A stretch of 64,000 nucleotides of DNA from Terrimicrobiaceae bacterium (GTDB lineage: Bacteria > Verrucomicrobiota > Verrucomicrobiia > Chthoniobacterales > Terrimicrobiaceae): contig JAGYIV010000016.1 in NCBI GenBank assembly GCA_018402345.1, positions 246,188 through 310,187 of the forward strand. The letters are read 5' to 3'. The translations under genes were made by a program, and so were the position numbers. Below the pieces are notes generated by a model. It was not told the origin of the DNA and made no database searches. It saw only the letters and a program-made list of their open reading frames with translations. Numbering within the stretch: position 1 is the stretch's first letter; every line of letters starts with the position of its first letter. Shown here piece after piece: positions 1-9,779 of the stretch.

Positions 1-341
1 TTGCTGACGTGGTGGTCGATATTGAGGAGCGGGATGTCTTTCGGGATCGCCTTGAGGACGGTGCCGAGGCGATTTTTCACGGAGGTATCGAGGGCGACAA
101 ACGCATCGCAGGCGATTGGTGTCTCCGGGGGCATGGCCACGAGTTCGTGGCGTGGAAGGTAGCGGAATTTCGAGGTTGCGCCCTCTTCGTTCAGGGCGAT
201 AACTTTTTTCCCTGTCGATTCGAGCCAGAGCGCGAAGGCGATGGTCGAACCGAGGGCATCGGCGTCGGGGCGGAGGTGGCTTGCGACGCCCACGGTGCGG
301 GCGTCGCGGAGGGCGTCGGCGATGGAATTGAAGTCATTCAT
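1..341 (-). CDS. nrnA: DHH-family phosphoesterase, NrnA-like (3' end outside window)
   Basis: The N-terminal 113 codons of a DHH phosphoesterase; the rest lies beyond position 1. The product begins MNDFNSIADALRDA and carries the first metal-binding signature SHLRPDADALGS near residues 21-32 and the family-naming DHH motif (NIDHHVS) at the window edge. NrnA-type enzymes degrade nanoRNAs and hydrolyse 3'-phosphoadenosine 5'-phosphate using Mn2+. The ATG overlaps the last codons of rbfA by 8 bases, so the two are probably translationally coupled in the nusA-infB-rbfA-nrnA order common in bacteria. Family assignment is firm; the exact substrate (nanoRNA versus pAp) is inferred from family and neighbourhood. 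Confidence 0.88.
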   Translation of the reverse strand, partial: MNDFNSIADALRDARTVGVASHLRPDADALGSTIAFALWLESTGKKVIALNEEGATSKFRYLPRHELVAMPPETPIACDAFVALDTSVKNRLGTVLKAIPKDIPLLNIDHHVS

Positions 342-696
342 TGGGTTCGGGATTTTCGTCGACCAGGCCTAGTTCGTCCATGAGATGGATGATGCGGGAT
401 CCGCGCTCGATCGACCCGTCGAGGTGGAAATGGAGATGCGGGGTTTGTTTCATTTTGATGCGCTTGTTGAGTTCGGACTGGATGCGCACGCGGGCGTCCT
501 CGAGTCCTTGCATGGTCTTGCGCCGGGCCTGGGCGTTGCCCAGGGCGGAGATGTAAACGTGGGCCTGCTTGAGGTCCGGTGTGATATCCACCGAGGCGAC
601 GGTGATGAGAGCGTCGCGGATATCGATTTCGCGTGGAATGATGACGCCGAGTTCGCGTTTCAAAACTTCGCACACCCGGGCGAGGCGGTTGATCAT
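334..696 (-). CDS. rbfA: 30S ribosome-binding factor A
   Basis: A 120-residue protein, the usual size for RbfA, the cold-shock factor that assists maturation of the 16S rRNA 5' end in the 30S subunit. It opens with the typical helix INRLARVCEVLKRELG and contains the KH-like fold signature DITPDLKQAHVYISALG, then a C-terminal LHFHLDGSIERGSRI strand/helix. It lies 39 bases downstream of infB on the same strand and overlaps nrnA, so it is part of one operon. An in-frame stop lies just upstream of the chosen ATG, so no longer start is possible within infB. Nothing is odd about it. Confidence 0.93.
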   Translation of the reverse strand: MINRLARVCEVLKRELGVIIPREIDIRDALITVASVDITPDLKQAHVYISALGNAQARRKTMQGLEDARVRIQSELNKRIKMKQTPHLHFHLDGSIERGSRIIHLMDELGLVDENPEPNE

Positions 697-735
697 GGCT
701 TTGAGTGGGTTCGCGGGGTTGGACCGCGGGGTTTA

Positions 736-2856
736 TCAGAGCTTCTGGGGGATTTTCTCGAGTGTGTAGCACTCGATGACATCCTCCGGCATGTATTCGC
801 TGAAGTCGCCCAGTTTGATGCCGCACTCCAACCCGGCGCGGACCTCCTTGACGTCGTCAGCGAAGCGTTTGAGCGTGGCGAGGCCGCCGTCGTAGATCGG
901 TTGGCGGCGGCGCAGAACGCGGGCGCGGGCGGTGCGGGCGATCCGGCCATCGGTGACGAGGCAGCCCGCGACCTTGCCGCGGCTGAGGTCGAAAACCTGC
1001 TTGACCTCGGCATGGCCGATGATGGCCTCGCGGAGTTCGGGAGCCAGCATGCCGCTCATGGCATCGCGGACCTGGTCGATGAGTTCGTAAATGATGCTGT
1101 AGAGCTTGATCTGAACGCCCTCACGCTTTGCGGTGGTGGCGGCGGTGTTTTCGGTTTTCGTGTTGAAGCCGATGACGATGGCATTTGACGCGCTGGCGAG
1201 GAGGACGTCCGACTCGGTGATCGGGCCTGCGGCGGTGTGGATGAGGTCGAGGGAGATTTTCTTTTGCGGGATGTCCTTGAGCGAGGCGGCAACTGCTTCG
1301 AGCGATCCTTGGACATCGCACTTGAGGATGGCCTTGAGGGTCGGTTTTTGGTCCTCTGCCAGGCTGGCGAAGAGATTTTCAAGGGTGGCGCGCTGTGGGG
1401 CGGCGAGTTTGGTGCTGCGGAGGTCCGTCAGGCGTTCCTCGCTGAGGATGCGAGCGGATTTTTCGGAGTCCATGACCACGAGTTCGTCACCCGCGTTGGG
1501 GAGGCCGCTGAGGCCGAGGATCTTGACCGGGGTCGAGGGTGGGGCCTCCTTCAGGGGTTTTCCGAGGTCGTTGATGAGTTGCTTCACCTTACCCCAGTGG
1601 TTGCCGCAGATGAAGACATCTCCCTGACGGAGTGTGCCCATGCGAACGATAACGGTGGCAGTGGGGCCACGGCCCTGCTCGACCTGGGCCTCGATGACGG
1701 TGCACCTGGCATCGACAGTCGGGCTGGCGCCGAGTTCGAGCAATTCGGCCTCGAGAAGCATGAGGTCGAGAAGATCGTTGATGCCGGTGCCCTTGGTGGC
1801 GCTGACGCCGACGCAGATGGTGCTGCCGCCCCAGTCCTCGGGGGTGAGATCCTGTTCCTGGAGTTGTTGTTTCACGCGGTCGGGGTTCGCCGAAGGAAGG
1901 TCGATCTTGTTGATGGCGACGACGATTTTGACGTTGGCCGCCTTGGCGTGGGAGATGGCCTCGAGGGTTTGGGGCATGAGCCCGTCATCCGCCGCAACGA
2001 CGATGACGGCGATGTCTGTGACATTCGCTCCGCGTGCGCGCATGGCGGTGAATGCCGCATGGCCCGGGGTGTCGAGGAAGGTGATTTTCTGGCCGCTGCG
2101 CTCGACGCTGTAGGCGCCGATGTGCTGGGTGATGCCGCCCGCTTCGCCTGCGGCGACGCGTGTTTTGCGAATGGCGTCGAGGAGCGAGGTCTTGCCGTGG
2201 TCGACGTGTCCCATGAACGTAATGATCGGGGCGCGTGTGACGACTTCGTCTGCCTTGGGGGGCTCGGGTTCCTTCGGGGCCTCGATTTTCTGCTCGACCT
2301 TGTGGTGTCCCTTCGAGGTGTCCTTCTTTTCGCGTTCGAAGACAAAGCCGTGGAGTTCGCACACCTTGGCGGCGATGTCCGGCTCGATCGTCTGGTTCAG
2401 ATTCGCGAAGATCGAGAGGGACATGAGGTCCTTGATGAGCTGGAAAGGCTTTAGATCGAGCTGTTCGGCGAGGGTTTTGACGATGATCGGAGGTTTGAGA
2501 CTGATGACTTTTTTTCCATCCGTTTCGACAACCGGTTCTTCCACGGCCTCTGGGGCAGGTGCGGGCTCCGGTTCCGGTTCGGGCTCGGGAGCGGCGACTG
2601 GTTCCGGGGTGGGCGGTTTCGGTGCGCCGAGCGGGCGGATCAGTGGCTTGAGCGGGGTTCCGGACGTGGAGGTTTTTTTGACCTTTTTGGACGGTTCGAG
2701 GAGATCGACAGTCGGGCCTTGGACTTTTGGTTTTGGGGGTTCCTTGGCAGGGGAGGATTCCGTCGAATCAGCGGCGGGGCGGGTGGAACGCGACCCAGCC
2801 CGCCGGGCGGTGGCGGGTTTTTTGTCGGTGGATTTTTTTTGGAGTTTCTCTGCCAT
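736..2856 (-). CDS. infB: Translation initiation factor IF-2
   Basis: A 706-residue IF-2, the GTPase that delivers initiator fMet-tRNA to the 30S subunit and promotes 50S joining. The N-terminal 150-200 residues are low complexity (Lys/Pro/Glu/Ala with a run of Pro-Glu and Pro-Ala pairs), followed by an IF2_N-like segment (residues ~120-175). The G domain follows with G1 GHVDHGKT near residue 218, G3 DTPGH and G4 NKID, then domains II-IV ending in the C2 tRNA-binding fold. ATG at 2856 (MAEKLQKK) is preferred to a TTG six bases upstream. It lies between nusA and rbfA in the classic operon. The N-terminal part is shorter than in E. coli. Confidence 0.96.
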   Translation of the reverse strand: MAEKLQKKSTDKKPATARRAGSRSTRPAADSTESSPAKEPPKPKVQGPTVDLLEPSKKVKKTSTSGTPLKPLIRPLGAPKPPTPEPVAAPEPEPEPEPAPAPEAVEEPVVETDGKKVISLKPPIIVKTLAEQLDLKPFQLIKDLMSLSIFANLNQTIEPDIAAKVCELHGFVFEREKKDTSKGHHKVEQKIEAPKEPEPPKADEVVTRAPIITFMGHVDHGKTSLLDAIRKTRVAAGEAGGITQHIGAYSVERSGQKITFLDTPGHAAFTAMRARGANVTDIAVIVVAADDGLMPQTLEAISHAKAANVKIVVAINKIDLPSANPDRVKQQLQEQDLTPEDWGGSTICVGVSATKGTGINDLLDLMLLEAELLELGASPTVDARCTVIEAQVEQGRGPTATVIVRMGTLRQGDVFICGNHWGKVKQLINDLGKPLKEAPPSTPVKILGLSGLPNAGDELVVMDSEKSARILSEERLTDLRSTKLAAPQRATLENLFASLAEDQKPTLKAILKCDVQGSLEAVAASLKDIPQKKISLDLIHTAAGPITESDVLLASASNAIVIGFNTKTENTAATTAKREGVQIKLYSIIYELIDQVRDAMSGMLAPELREAIIGHAEVKQVFDLSRGKVAGCLVTDGRIARTARARVLRRRQPIYDGGLATLKRFADDVKEVRAGLECGIKLGDFSEYMPEDVIECYTLEKIPQKL

Positions 2857-2896
2857 AGTCAAATTGTGTGCCCGGGGGAGCGTTCATGGGTTTCCG

Positions 2897-4156
2897 TCAG
2901 GCGGCGGGTGTGCCGTTCAATGCCTGAGCCGCCTCGAGGATTCTCTTGCCGGTTTCGATGTCGGATCCGAGGGCCTCAGCGATATCTTCGGGGCCGGCCA
3001 GCACGATGACCTCGATGGAGTTCATGCCCCCAGCGGCGAGTTTTTGGGCCTGTTCCTCGCTGATGCCGAGATCGCCGGCGATCGAGTGGGCGGCCTCCTC
3101 GGTCTTTGTCTGGAGTGCCCGCTCTTCGCGCTTGTCCTCTTGGATATCGACGTCCCATCCGCACATTTTGGAAGTGAGGCGGGCGTTTTGGCCCTTGCGG
3201 CCGATGGCGATGGAGAGATCCTCCTTGTCCACGAGGACGTGGATGGTTTTGGAGGCTGCGTCGGCGGTAATGGAGCGGATTTTGGCGGGTTTGAGGGCCG
3301 CCACGACAAAGTTCGCGGGATCGGGGTCCCAACGGATGATATCTACTTTTTCGTTGTTGAGTTCGCGGACGATGTTTTTGACACGAGCACCGCGCATGCC
3401 GACGCAGGCGCCGACGGGATCGACTTTCGGATCCTCGCTGTGAACGGCCACCTTAGTGCGGAAGCCGGCTTCGCGGGCGATGACCTTGAGTTCCACAGTG
3501 CGGTCGGCGATTTCGCTGACCTCGAGTTCGAAGAGGCGGCGGACGAAGTTCGGGTGGCTGCGGGAGAGGATGATTTCCGGGCCGCGGCTGCCGGATTCGA
3601 CGGCGACGACGTAGGCGCGGACGCGGTCGCCGATGTTGTAGTCCTCTGTCATGACGCGCTCGCGGGATGGCATAACGCCCTCGAACTTGCCGAGGTCGAT
3701 AATGACGTCTGATCGATCGAACCGGCGGACGGTGCCGGTGACGATCTCACCGGCGCGGTCCTTGAATTCGGCGTAGATCATCTCGCGTTCGATCTGGCGG
3801 AGGCGTTGGTTGATGGCTTGGCGTGCGGCCTGGGCGGCGATGCGGCCGAAGTCGCGCGGGGTGACTTCGACTTCGATTTCCTCGCCGGGTTGAATATCCG
3901 GTTTTATTGATTGGGCCTTGGCGAGGGCGATTTCTTCGTGGGGATTTTCGACTTTCTCGGCGGCAATGAGTTTGGCGATGGCGCGGATCGCTCCCGACTG
4001 GGGGTTGATCTCGATGCGGAGTTCGCGGGTGCCGGAGGTGAAGCTTTTTTTCGAGGCGGCGAGGATGGCTGTGGAAATGGCATCGACGAGAACATCGCGC
4101 TTGATGCCTCTCTCGCGCTCCAACAGATCGAGCATTGTAATGAGTTCGGAATTCAT
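2897..4156 (-). CDS. nusA: Transcription termination/antitermination factor NusA
   Basis: A 419-residue NusA, which binds RNA polymerase and modulates pausing, termination and antitermination. The N-terminal RNAP-binding domain starts MNSELITMLDLLERERG, followed by an S1 domain (about residues 130-200, GEIVTGTVRRFDRSDVIIDLG) and tandem KH domains (VGACVGMRGARVKNIV and the second IAIGRKGQNARL). It ends with a short helix-hairpin-helix-like tail rich in Ala/Glu. It lacks the two long acidic repeats of E. coli NusA, as is usual outside gammaproteobacteria. It is the first gene of the nusA-infB-rbfA-nrnA run. No rimP precedes it: the 193 bases upstream hold no supportable gene. Confidence 0.95.
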   Translation of the reverse strand: MNSELITMLDLLERERGIKRDVLVDAISTAILAASKKSFTSGTRELRIEINPQSGAIRAIAKLIAAEKVENPHEEIALAKAQSIKPDIQPGEEIEVEVTPRDFGRIAAQAARQAINQRLRQIEREMIYAEFKDRAGEIVTGTVRRFDRSDVIIDLGKFEGVMPSRERVMTEDYNIGDRVRAYVVAVESGSRGPEIILSRSHPNFVRRLFELEVSEIADRTVELKVIAREAGFRTKVAVHSEDPKVDPVGACVGMRGARVKNIVRELNNEKVDIIRWDPDPANFVVAALKPAKIRSITADAASKTIHVLVDKEDLSIAIGRKGQNARLTSKMCGWDVDIQEDKREERALQTKTEEAAHSIAGDLGISEEQAQKLAAGGMNSIEVIVLAGPEDIAEALGSDIETGKRILEAAQALNGTPAA

Positions 4157-4349
4157 AGATTCGGTCGAAAATTCTTTCTTTCCCGCGGCGTCCGGCCGAG
4201 CGGGCGGCAGGATTTCACGGATCGGGGACTATGAGTGCAGGTCCCAGCGGGGTCAAGTGGCAAGGCGGACCGGTTTGGGCAAAAGTTTTTGCGTTTGGGC
4301 GGAGGCGCTTTCGAATCGGAGAAGGGGGGTGTGTGGAAGCGATCCGGGA

Positions 4350-4886
4350 TCAGTCGATATTCCGCGGGGGCTGCCTTGTCGATATGTGGTGGCCTTGGCC
4401 GATCGAGCGGGGGTGGAAGAGGCCGATCATGCTCATGAGGGAGGAAGTGGTCCAGGCGATGGAGAACATGCCGGAGAGGGCGATGACGGCGGTGATGGCG
4501 TTCCACGATTCCGGCATGATGTCCGAGCCATAGCCGAGTGTGGTGTAGGTGCTGCCGCTGAAGTAGACGGCATCCTGCAGGTTGGGAGCGAGATTTGCAA
4601 AGACCAGGGCATAGGCCCAGATCATGATTTCAATGAGGTGTGCCGCGAGCAGGAGGAGGACGCTGAGATAAAGAAACGGCCTGGCGAGCCACGTGCGGTT
4701 TGTTTCAAAAAGTTGTTTCGTGACACGATTGTGGAGAAACGAAACGCACTCGGTAAAGAGCGCGTGGTTTGACAGGACGAGCATGAGAACAAAGCCACCG
4801 AAGAGCAACGGGGAGACTTGCAGGAGGAGCGACTCGGACTCGTGGATGACGGGGGAGAGGGGTTGAGGGTCGGGCAGGTTGTTCAT
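4350..4886 (-). CDS. Two-TM potassium-channel-like membrane protein
   Basis: A 178-residue integral membrane protein. Hydrophobic segments lie near residues 22-42 and 70-97, then a pore loop with the filter-like sequence TTLGYGSD (~113-120) and a last helix (~128-150). This arrangement matches the Ion_trans_2 type of bacterial K+ channels, where TxGYG lines the selectivity filter. The extra N-terminal segment and absence of a cytosolic RCK domain make the gating mechanism unclear. It is transcribed toward nusA but separated from it by 193 bases, so it is likely not part of that operon. Ion selectivity is inferred from the filter motif alone. Confidence 0.75.
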   Translation of the reverse strand: MNNLPDPQPLSPVIHESESLLLQVSPLLFGGFVLMLVLSNHALFTECVSFLHNRVTKQLFETNRTWLARPFLYLSVLLLLAAHLIEIMIWAYALVFANLAPNLQDAVYFSGSTYTTLGYGSDIMPESWNAITAVIALSGMFSIAWTTSSLMSMIGLFHPRSIGQGHHISTRQPPRNID

Positions 4887-4954
4887 TGCGAGTCAATGGT
4901 GGGCTGGTTTTTGAAAATTCTTTCGACGATCTGCCTGGCGTCCTGGGCGCTGTG

Positions 4955-5812
4955 TCAGCGGGTGGTGGCGATGGAGACGGTCTGGCCGATGCGGAGGGGG
5001 ATCGGCGGGGTGCCGGTGACATTGATGCGGACGGGGAAGCGGTTTGGGAGGCGGACCCAGTCGACGGTCTGGTTGACTTTGGGGAGGAGTTCCACGGTGG
5101 ATCCGTCAGGGTCGAAGATGCCCCAGGCGACGCTTTCGACGAGGCCGTCGAACGGTTCGCTGTCGCGGCCGATGAAGGTGAGGCGGACAGTGCCGCCCGG
5201 GGTGACGTGTTGGAGTTGGGTTTCCTTAAAATAGGCGGCGACCCAGAAGCTGCTGGAGTCGACGAGGGCGAGGATTTGTTGGCCCGCGTAGACGTAGGTT
5301 CCCGGCGAGGTGTTCATGTTGGTGAGGTATCCGTCAACGGGCGCGAAGATTTTCGTGTAGCTGAGATTGAGTTTGGCGAAATCGAGTTCTGCGGCGGCGG
5401 CGGCGGTGTTGGCTTGGGCAGCTGCGAGGGAGTCCTGGGCGTTTTGGAGGTCGCGGAGGTCGGTGACCTTTGATTGGTAAAGTTGGGTTTGGCGCTGGAG
5501 TTCCTGTTGGGCCTGAATTTGCGCGGCTTGGGCTTGGAGGAGTTTCGCTTCCCAGTTTTTCACGGTGGCCTCGTAGGTCGAGGGATCGACCTCGAAAAGG
5601 AGGTCACCTTTTTTGACCTGTTGGTTGTCGCGGATCGGGATGTTAATGATCGGGCCCTCCACGCGGCTGGCGACGCCGACGATGTTGGCGCGGACCTGTC
5701 CGTCGCGGGTCCATGGTTTGGTGGTATAGCGTTCATACATCCCGAATGCCGCGACGGCCGCGAGGACGATGGCGACGGTGGTGATGACAAGCGGGGCCTT
5801 TGAGGATGTCAT
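4955..5812 (-). CDS. HlyD/EmrA-type periplasmic adaptor (membrane fusion protein)
   Basis: A 285-residue membrane fusion protein of the EmrA/AaeA type. It has a single N-terminal membrane anchor (PLVITTVAIVLAAVAAF), a first biotinyl-lipoyl half (VEGPIINIPIRDNQQVKKGDLLFEVD), a short alpha-helical hairpin rich in Gln/Ala and the second lipoyl/barrel half (VDGYLTNMNTSPGTYVYAGQ). Such adaptors bridge an inner-membrane pump to a TolC-type outer channel. ATG 5812 overlaps the stop of the upstream DUF1656 gene (ATGA), indicating coupling; a longer reading from 5932 would overlap that gene. The FUSC gene on the opposite strand is the probable pump partner (inference from the Aae-type family arrangement). 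Confidence 0.87.
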   Translation of the reverse strand: MTSSKAPLVITTVAIVLAAVAAFGMYERYTTKPWTRDGQVRANIVGVASRVEGPIINIPIRDNQQVKKGDLLFEVDPSTYEATVKNWEAKLLQAQAAQIQAQQELQRQTQLYQSKVTDLRDLQNAQDSLAAAQANTAAAAAELDFAKLNLSYTKIFAPVDGYLTNMNTSPGTYVYAGQQILALVDSSSFWVAAYFKETQLQHVTPGGTVRLTFIGRDSEPFDGLVESVAWGIFDPDGSTVELLPKVNQTVDWVRLPNRFPVRINVTGTPPIPLRIGQTVSIATTR

Positions 5813-6024
5813 GGGGCGAGGAGAATGCCGAAAACGCAGCCGAGGAGCACGGCGAGCGCGACGAAAAACACAGGGAGGTTCCAGACGTGGCGTGTCCACC
5901 GGAGGTGCTCCATGCCGATGACGACTCCCCAAGCCGCAGTGAATCCAAGGGCTCCCACGAGGAGGCCCCAGGGGAAGAGGAACCCCCCGAGAAGCATTTC
6001 CGGGCTGTGAGGCAGAAAGTCCAT
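5809..6024 (-). CDS. DUF1656 small membrane protein (AaeX-like)
   Basis: A 71-residue protein with two membrane segments: about residues 10-30 (GGFLFPWGLLVGALGFTAAW) and 50-70 (PVFFVALAVLLGCVFGI). Small DUF1656/AaeX proteins typically sit immediately upstream of HlyD-type adaptors and FUSC/AaeB pumps in aromatic-acid or drug efflux clusters. Here the stop overlaps the adaptor start by 4 bases. The chosen ATG (MDFLPHSPEML) gives the normal family length; an upstream extension would run into the divergent FUSC promoter. Its own biochemical role is unknown in the family. Confidence 0.75.
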   Translation of the reverse strand: MDFLPHSPEMLLGGFLFPWGLLVGALGFTAAWGVVIGMEHLRWTRHVWNLPVFFVALAVLLGCVFGILLAP

Positions 6025-6094
6025 GGTGAGGGGGAGATTTCTTTCATGCCTTTGGCGTGGACGCAAGCATGGGGGCGAGTCTAACGTCCGCCGC

Positions 6095-8296
6095 GTGGCA
6101 TCCGAAGCGGCACACCATGGTTTTGCGGGTCTTTTGCGTCAAATCGACCGCGACGGGGCGGTGGTGGGGTTGCGGATGGCGATCGGGATTGTTGCAGCCT
6201 TGTTTTTGGCTCTGGTGTTGAGGTTGGAATATCCGTCTTGGGCTGTGTTCACGGTGCTGATGTTGTTGCTGGCGCAGTATGTTGGGGCGGTTCAGCAAAA
6301 GGCTGTTTTGAGGTTGGCCGGGACGATTGCCGGCGGGGTTCTCGGGTATGTGGCAACTGGGGCGCTTCAGCAGTCGCCGTTTCTTTACCTGCCGCTGACG
6401 TTTGTGGTGGTGGCGTTCTCGGTGGCGATGTTTGGCCAATCACGCGCGCCGTATGCCTTTTTTTTGGTCGGCTTGACATATGTGGTCGTGGTCTCGAACA
6501 GCCAAGTAGACCCCTCGCAGGCGTGGGTGTATGCGATGTTGAGGATCGAGGAGGTCGGGTTGGGGGTGGTGGTGAGTCTTGTGGTGCAGAGCACGGTTTT
6601 CCCGACGTATGCGAACGAGGTCTTCAAGCGGGTGTTCGGGAGTGCGCTGGTCGAGTTGGCGCAGGCCACGCCAGCAGGGGTGGGGCATTTTGAGAGTCCG
6701 CACACGGGATTGAGGGAGAGTTTGAGGGACTTTCCAGCCAAGGCCTCGGAAATGCGCACCCTGCTGAAATTCGGAGGGATGGAGAGCGGGGATTTCCGCC
6801 GCGAAATCGGCAAGCACGCGCACCGCATCAACCACGTGTCACGTGCCGCAGGGTTGTTGCGCTCGTTGAGTCGGCTCGATCCCGCGGCGGAGCCGTATCG
6901 TGGGGAGTTGTGGGAACCGGTGCGTGAGGCCGGGGAGTTGCTTTCCGGGGGGTGGGGGATGTTGGAGCGTGGCGAGGATTTTTCCGCTTGTTGGAAGACC
7001 CGCATGGAAGCGTTGCTGGAGGAGATCGACCGGAGGGTGGTGGCGTTGCGCGCGGATGGCGCGGCGGCCGCATTGGAGCCGCGTGATTGGGTGTCGGTTT
7101 CCGCGCATTTGCTCACGTTACGCGAATTGCACGGCACGCTTCTGGCGCTTGATGTGTTGCAGCGCGTGCCGCCGGAGAAGGCTGGGCGGGCCGAGAGCCT
7201 CGAGTTGGCGCCGCCGTGGCCCGGGCCCGAGTGGATTGGGCGTGGAATCCGGTCCGGCGTGGCGGTGGTTGTCGCGCTTGTGCTGGAAAACTGGCTGCGA
7301 ATGCCCGGCGGGTCGTTGATTTTGCTGTGTGCCTACACGTTCACTGTGTTGAACGCGCAGAGTCCGGATGAAACCGGGGACCGCTCCGCGATGCGCTACA
7401 CTGTGTTGTTCACGGTGGTGATCGGCGGCGCTTGTCTGGCGTTGCTTGCCGGCACGCCGATGCTGGCGAGTTACGCGGTGCTGAATATCTTCATGGCGGT
7501 GTGGGCGTTTCTCTTTGGATACTGGCTGAGGCAATCGGGAGGGATCACTGTGCCGCTGACGGCTTCCTTCATGTTATTGGTGACAATCGTCGGCCTGAAC
7601 GCGCAAAAGCCGGTGGCATTTCCTGCGATTGTCGGCGTGTTCACCGGAATGATCGGCGGATTTGTGATTTCCGCACTGGCGCAGCGGTTGTTCTGGCCGG
7701 TGCTGCCGCAAAAAAACCTGCAAACCGGGATGGTTGACTATTTGAGGACTCTCGCAGGAGCGATTGCCGCGGGGTTGGACGGATTGCCACTTTCCAAACG
7801 AACGGCGCATGCGCTTTTTCCCTCTAAGGCGATGAAGTTTGTGGCTGTGATGGAGGGGCCGTGCTGTCCGCCGGATGAGGCCGCGAGGCTTAGGGAGGTG
7901 GTTTTTACGATCCGCGATCTGGGCGGGGAGTTGGCGCTGTGTGCAGGGCGGTTGCATGCACTGCTGCCCCGCGAAGCTTGCAAAAGCGGGGCGGCGACGC
8001 TCGAGGATTCCAAGGCGGTGTTGCGCGACGGCCTTGAGGAACTGGCCGAGGCTTTCCGGGAGGCGAGGCCGCCACGCGAGATGGGGCCTCGCATCGACCG
8101 GGCGATTGAGGTGTGTGATGGTTGGTTCGGTGATTTGCGGGAGTATGTGGTCGGGCGGAATGTGCCGCCCGAGGTGTCGTTGTTGATTCTGGGACTCGGG
8201 GCAAGATTTCGTATTTCGTTGGTGTTGTTGGGGCAGGCATTCGACCAGGCGCGCGGGTTGCGCCTGCGCGAGTATCTCGGCGACGTGTCGTTGTGA
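6095..8296 (+). CDS. FUSC-family (AaeB-like) inner-membrane transporter
   Basis: A ~733-residue protein with the duplicated architecture of FUSC/AaeB transporters. A first hydrophobic block of about six helices starts LRMAIGIVAALFLAL, then a soluble segment of about 270 residues, a second block (IRSGVAVVVALVLENWLRM onward), and a cytosolic tail. The family exports aromatic carboxylates and other small organics using the proton motive force. It is divergent from the DUF1656-HlyD pair, with only ~70 bases between, implying a shared regulatory region. The start is uncertain: GTG 6095 (VASEAAHH) avoids overlap with the divergent gene, while an ATG at 6023 would overlap it by two bases. The substrate is unknown. 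Confidence 0.83.
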   Translation: MASEAAHHGFAGLLRQIDRDGAVVGLRMAIGIVAALFLALVLRLEYPSWAVFTVLMLLLAQYVGAVQQKAVLRLAGTIAGGVLGYVATGALQQSPFLYLPLTFVVVAFSVAMFGQSRAPYAFFLVGLTYVVVVSNSQVDPSQAWVYAMLRIEEVGLGVVVSLVVQSTVFPTYANEVFKRVFGSALVELAQATPAGVGHFESPHTGLRESLRDFPAKASEMRTLLKFGGMESGDFRREIGKHAHRINHVSRAAGLLRSLSRLDPAAEPYRGELWEPVREAGELLSGGWGMLERGEDFSACWKTRMEALLEEIDRRVVALRADGAAAALEPRDWVSVSAHLLTLRELHGTLLALDVLQRVPPEKAGRAESLELAPPWPGPEWIGRGIRSGVAVVVALVLENWLRMPGGSLILLCAYTFTVLNAQSPDETGDRSAMRYTVLFTVVIGGACLALLAGTPMLASYAVLNIFMAVWAFLFGYWLRQSGGITVPLTASFMLLVTIVGLNAQKPVAFPAIVGVFTGMIGGFVISALAQRLFWPVLPQKNLQTGMVDYLRTLAGAIAAGLDGLPLSKRTAHALFPSKAMKFVAVMEGPCCPPDEAARLREVVFTIRDLGGELALCAGRLHALLPREACKSGAATLEDSKAVLRDGLEELAEAFREARPPREMGPRIDRAIEVCDGWFGDLREYVVGRNVPPEVSLLILGLGARFRISLVLLGQAFDQARGLRLREYLGDVSL

Positions 8297-8372
8297 CGGT
8301 CGTGCGCGGGGATTCGCGGATTCGCGGGATTCGGGGTTGGCGCGGGCGGCGAATTGTTGCACCCTGCTGGGC

Positions 8373-9718
8373 ATGGGAAGGGTTTTTCTATTCGGCATCG
8401 CGCTTGCTTGCGTGGTGATTCTTGTGTATCCAACATTAGCAAAGGAAAATACGGCGAAAGATCCCGCGGTGGCAGAGGATCTCGGTAAGGCGGGAATACA
8501 GAAAATCACCACCGGGGTGGAGGAAAAATTGAGAGATGTGGCTTCCAAACACAATGTGGCGAACGATGCGCTGAACGTGGTGCTGGGTTTTTTCAAATGG
8601 GACATCTTCGGCCTTACGGTCGGGCAAATACTTTTGAGCCTGACGATTCTTTTTTTTGCGTTGTTGTTCCGGAACATTCTCAGCAACGCGATATTGGGTC
8701 GTCTGGTGCAATTTGCACGACGTAGCGGGTGGATCGACTATCGGTTGGTCCTCGCGCTCACGCAGCCGCTGGCGTTTTTCTGCTTCTTGGAGGGGTCTAC
8801 CTGTCTGTTGCGATCCTGCCGTTCGGGAGCGAGATCGAGAGTCTTCTGGCAAATGTGTTCCGCGGCTTGAGCATGCTCGCAGTGGTGTGGGGGGCCATGC
8901 AGGTAAGCGATGTGTTCGCCGAGCAACTCGAAAAGCGTTTCGCCGGTCAGGGGAACTCGATCCTCGCGGGGTTCGCGCCGCTGATCAAAAAGACGCTCAA
9001 GATTTTTGTCTTCGCGATCGGTGTCCTGCTGACAATCGACAACCTCGGCTTCAACGTCACCGGCATCCTTGCCACGCTCGGGCTTGGCACAGCCGCGATC
9101 GCGCTGGCCGCGCAGGACTCGATCAAAAACGGTTTTGGCACGCTGATGATCATTCTCGACAGGCCTTTCCAAGTGGGTGACTGGATTCAGGTCGGCGACA
9201 AGGTGGATGGAAATGTCGAATCGATCGGCCTGCGGTCGACGAAGGTCCGCACGTGGCCGAAGACGATCATATCGATCCCGAATGGTGTTTTGGCGAACGA
9301 ATACATCAACAACTGGAGCCGCATGCCCAAGCGGAGGGTCAAGCAGGTCGTTGGGATCAGCTACGATGCCACGGCGCAGGACATGGAGGGGCTCGTCGAG
9401 GAATTCCGGCAAATCCTGCGCGCCGACCCAGGGGTGAACCAAGAGTTCATCTTGGTTAGTTTCACCGATTTCGGGGAGTCCTCGCTTGATATCCTTGTTT
9501 ACTACTTTACCTCCACAATCGCGTGGATCGACCATATGGACATCCGCCAGCGGATCAACCAGCGCATTATGGAGGCGGTGCACCGCCGGGGGCTTTCGAT
9601 CGCCTTCCCTGCGCGCAGTCTGTATCTGGAGGGACCGGTCGCGAGCAAGATGGCAGGCATGCCACACGAGTCACGTTGGAACGCGCAGGGGCCGTTGCCT
9701 GGCGACACGGTCCTTTGA
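8373..9718 (+). CDS. MscS-family mechanosensitive channel, reading frame broken once
   Basis: Two overlapping frames together encode one MscS-like channel of roughly 450 residues. The first frame (from ATG 8373, MGRVFLFGIALACVV signal/anchor) carries an N-terminal periplasmic stretch and TM1, ending around LALTQPLAFFCF. The second resumes at GGVYLSVAILPFG and includes the pore helix TM3 signature ATLGLGTAAIALAAQDS and the MscS beta domain (RPFQVGDWIQVGDKVDG...STKVRTWPKTIISIPN). The switch is to the -1 frame near the T5 run (8775-8779) or G4 run (8792-8795): adding one base restores a continuous protein. A homopolymer sequencing indel is the simplest explanation; a true null allele is possible. 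The channel releases solutes on hypo-osmotic shock. Confidence 0.8.
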
Positions 9719-9779
9719 TACCTCCTTGAGGCGAAAAATCCCGACTCGCCAACTGTGCGGCTCCTGCTAGGCTCGGCGC

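Noticed and set aside
385..3712. Several long plus-strand open frames over rbfA, infB and nusA
   Set aside because: They mirror the conserved minus-strand genes and show biased composition without protein features.
8775..8800. Programmed -1 frameshift in mscS
   Set aside because: The T5 context does not form a canonical slippery heptamer in frame, no clear downstream structure was seen, and other genes share the same kind of homopolymer break.
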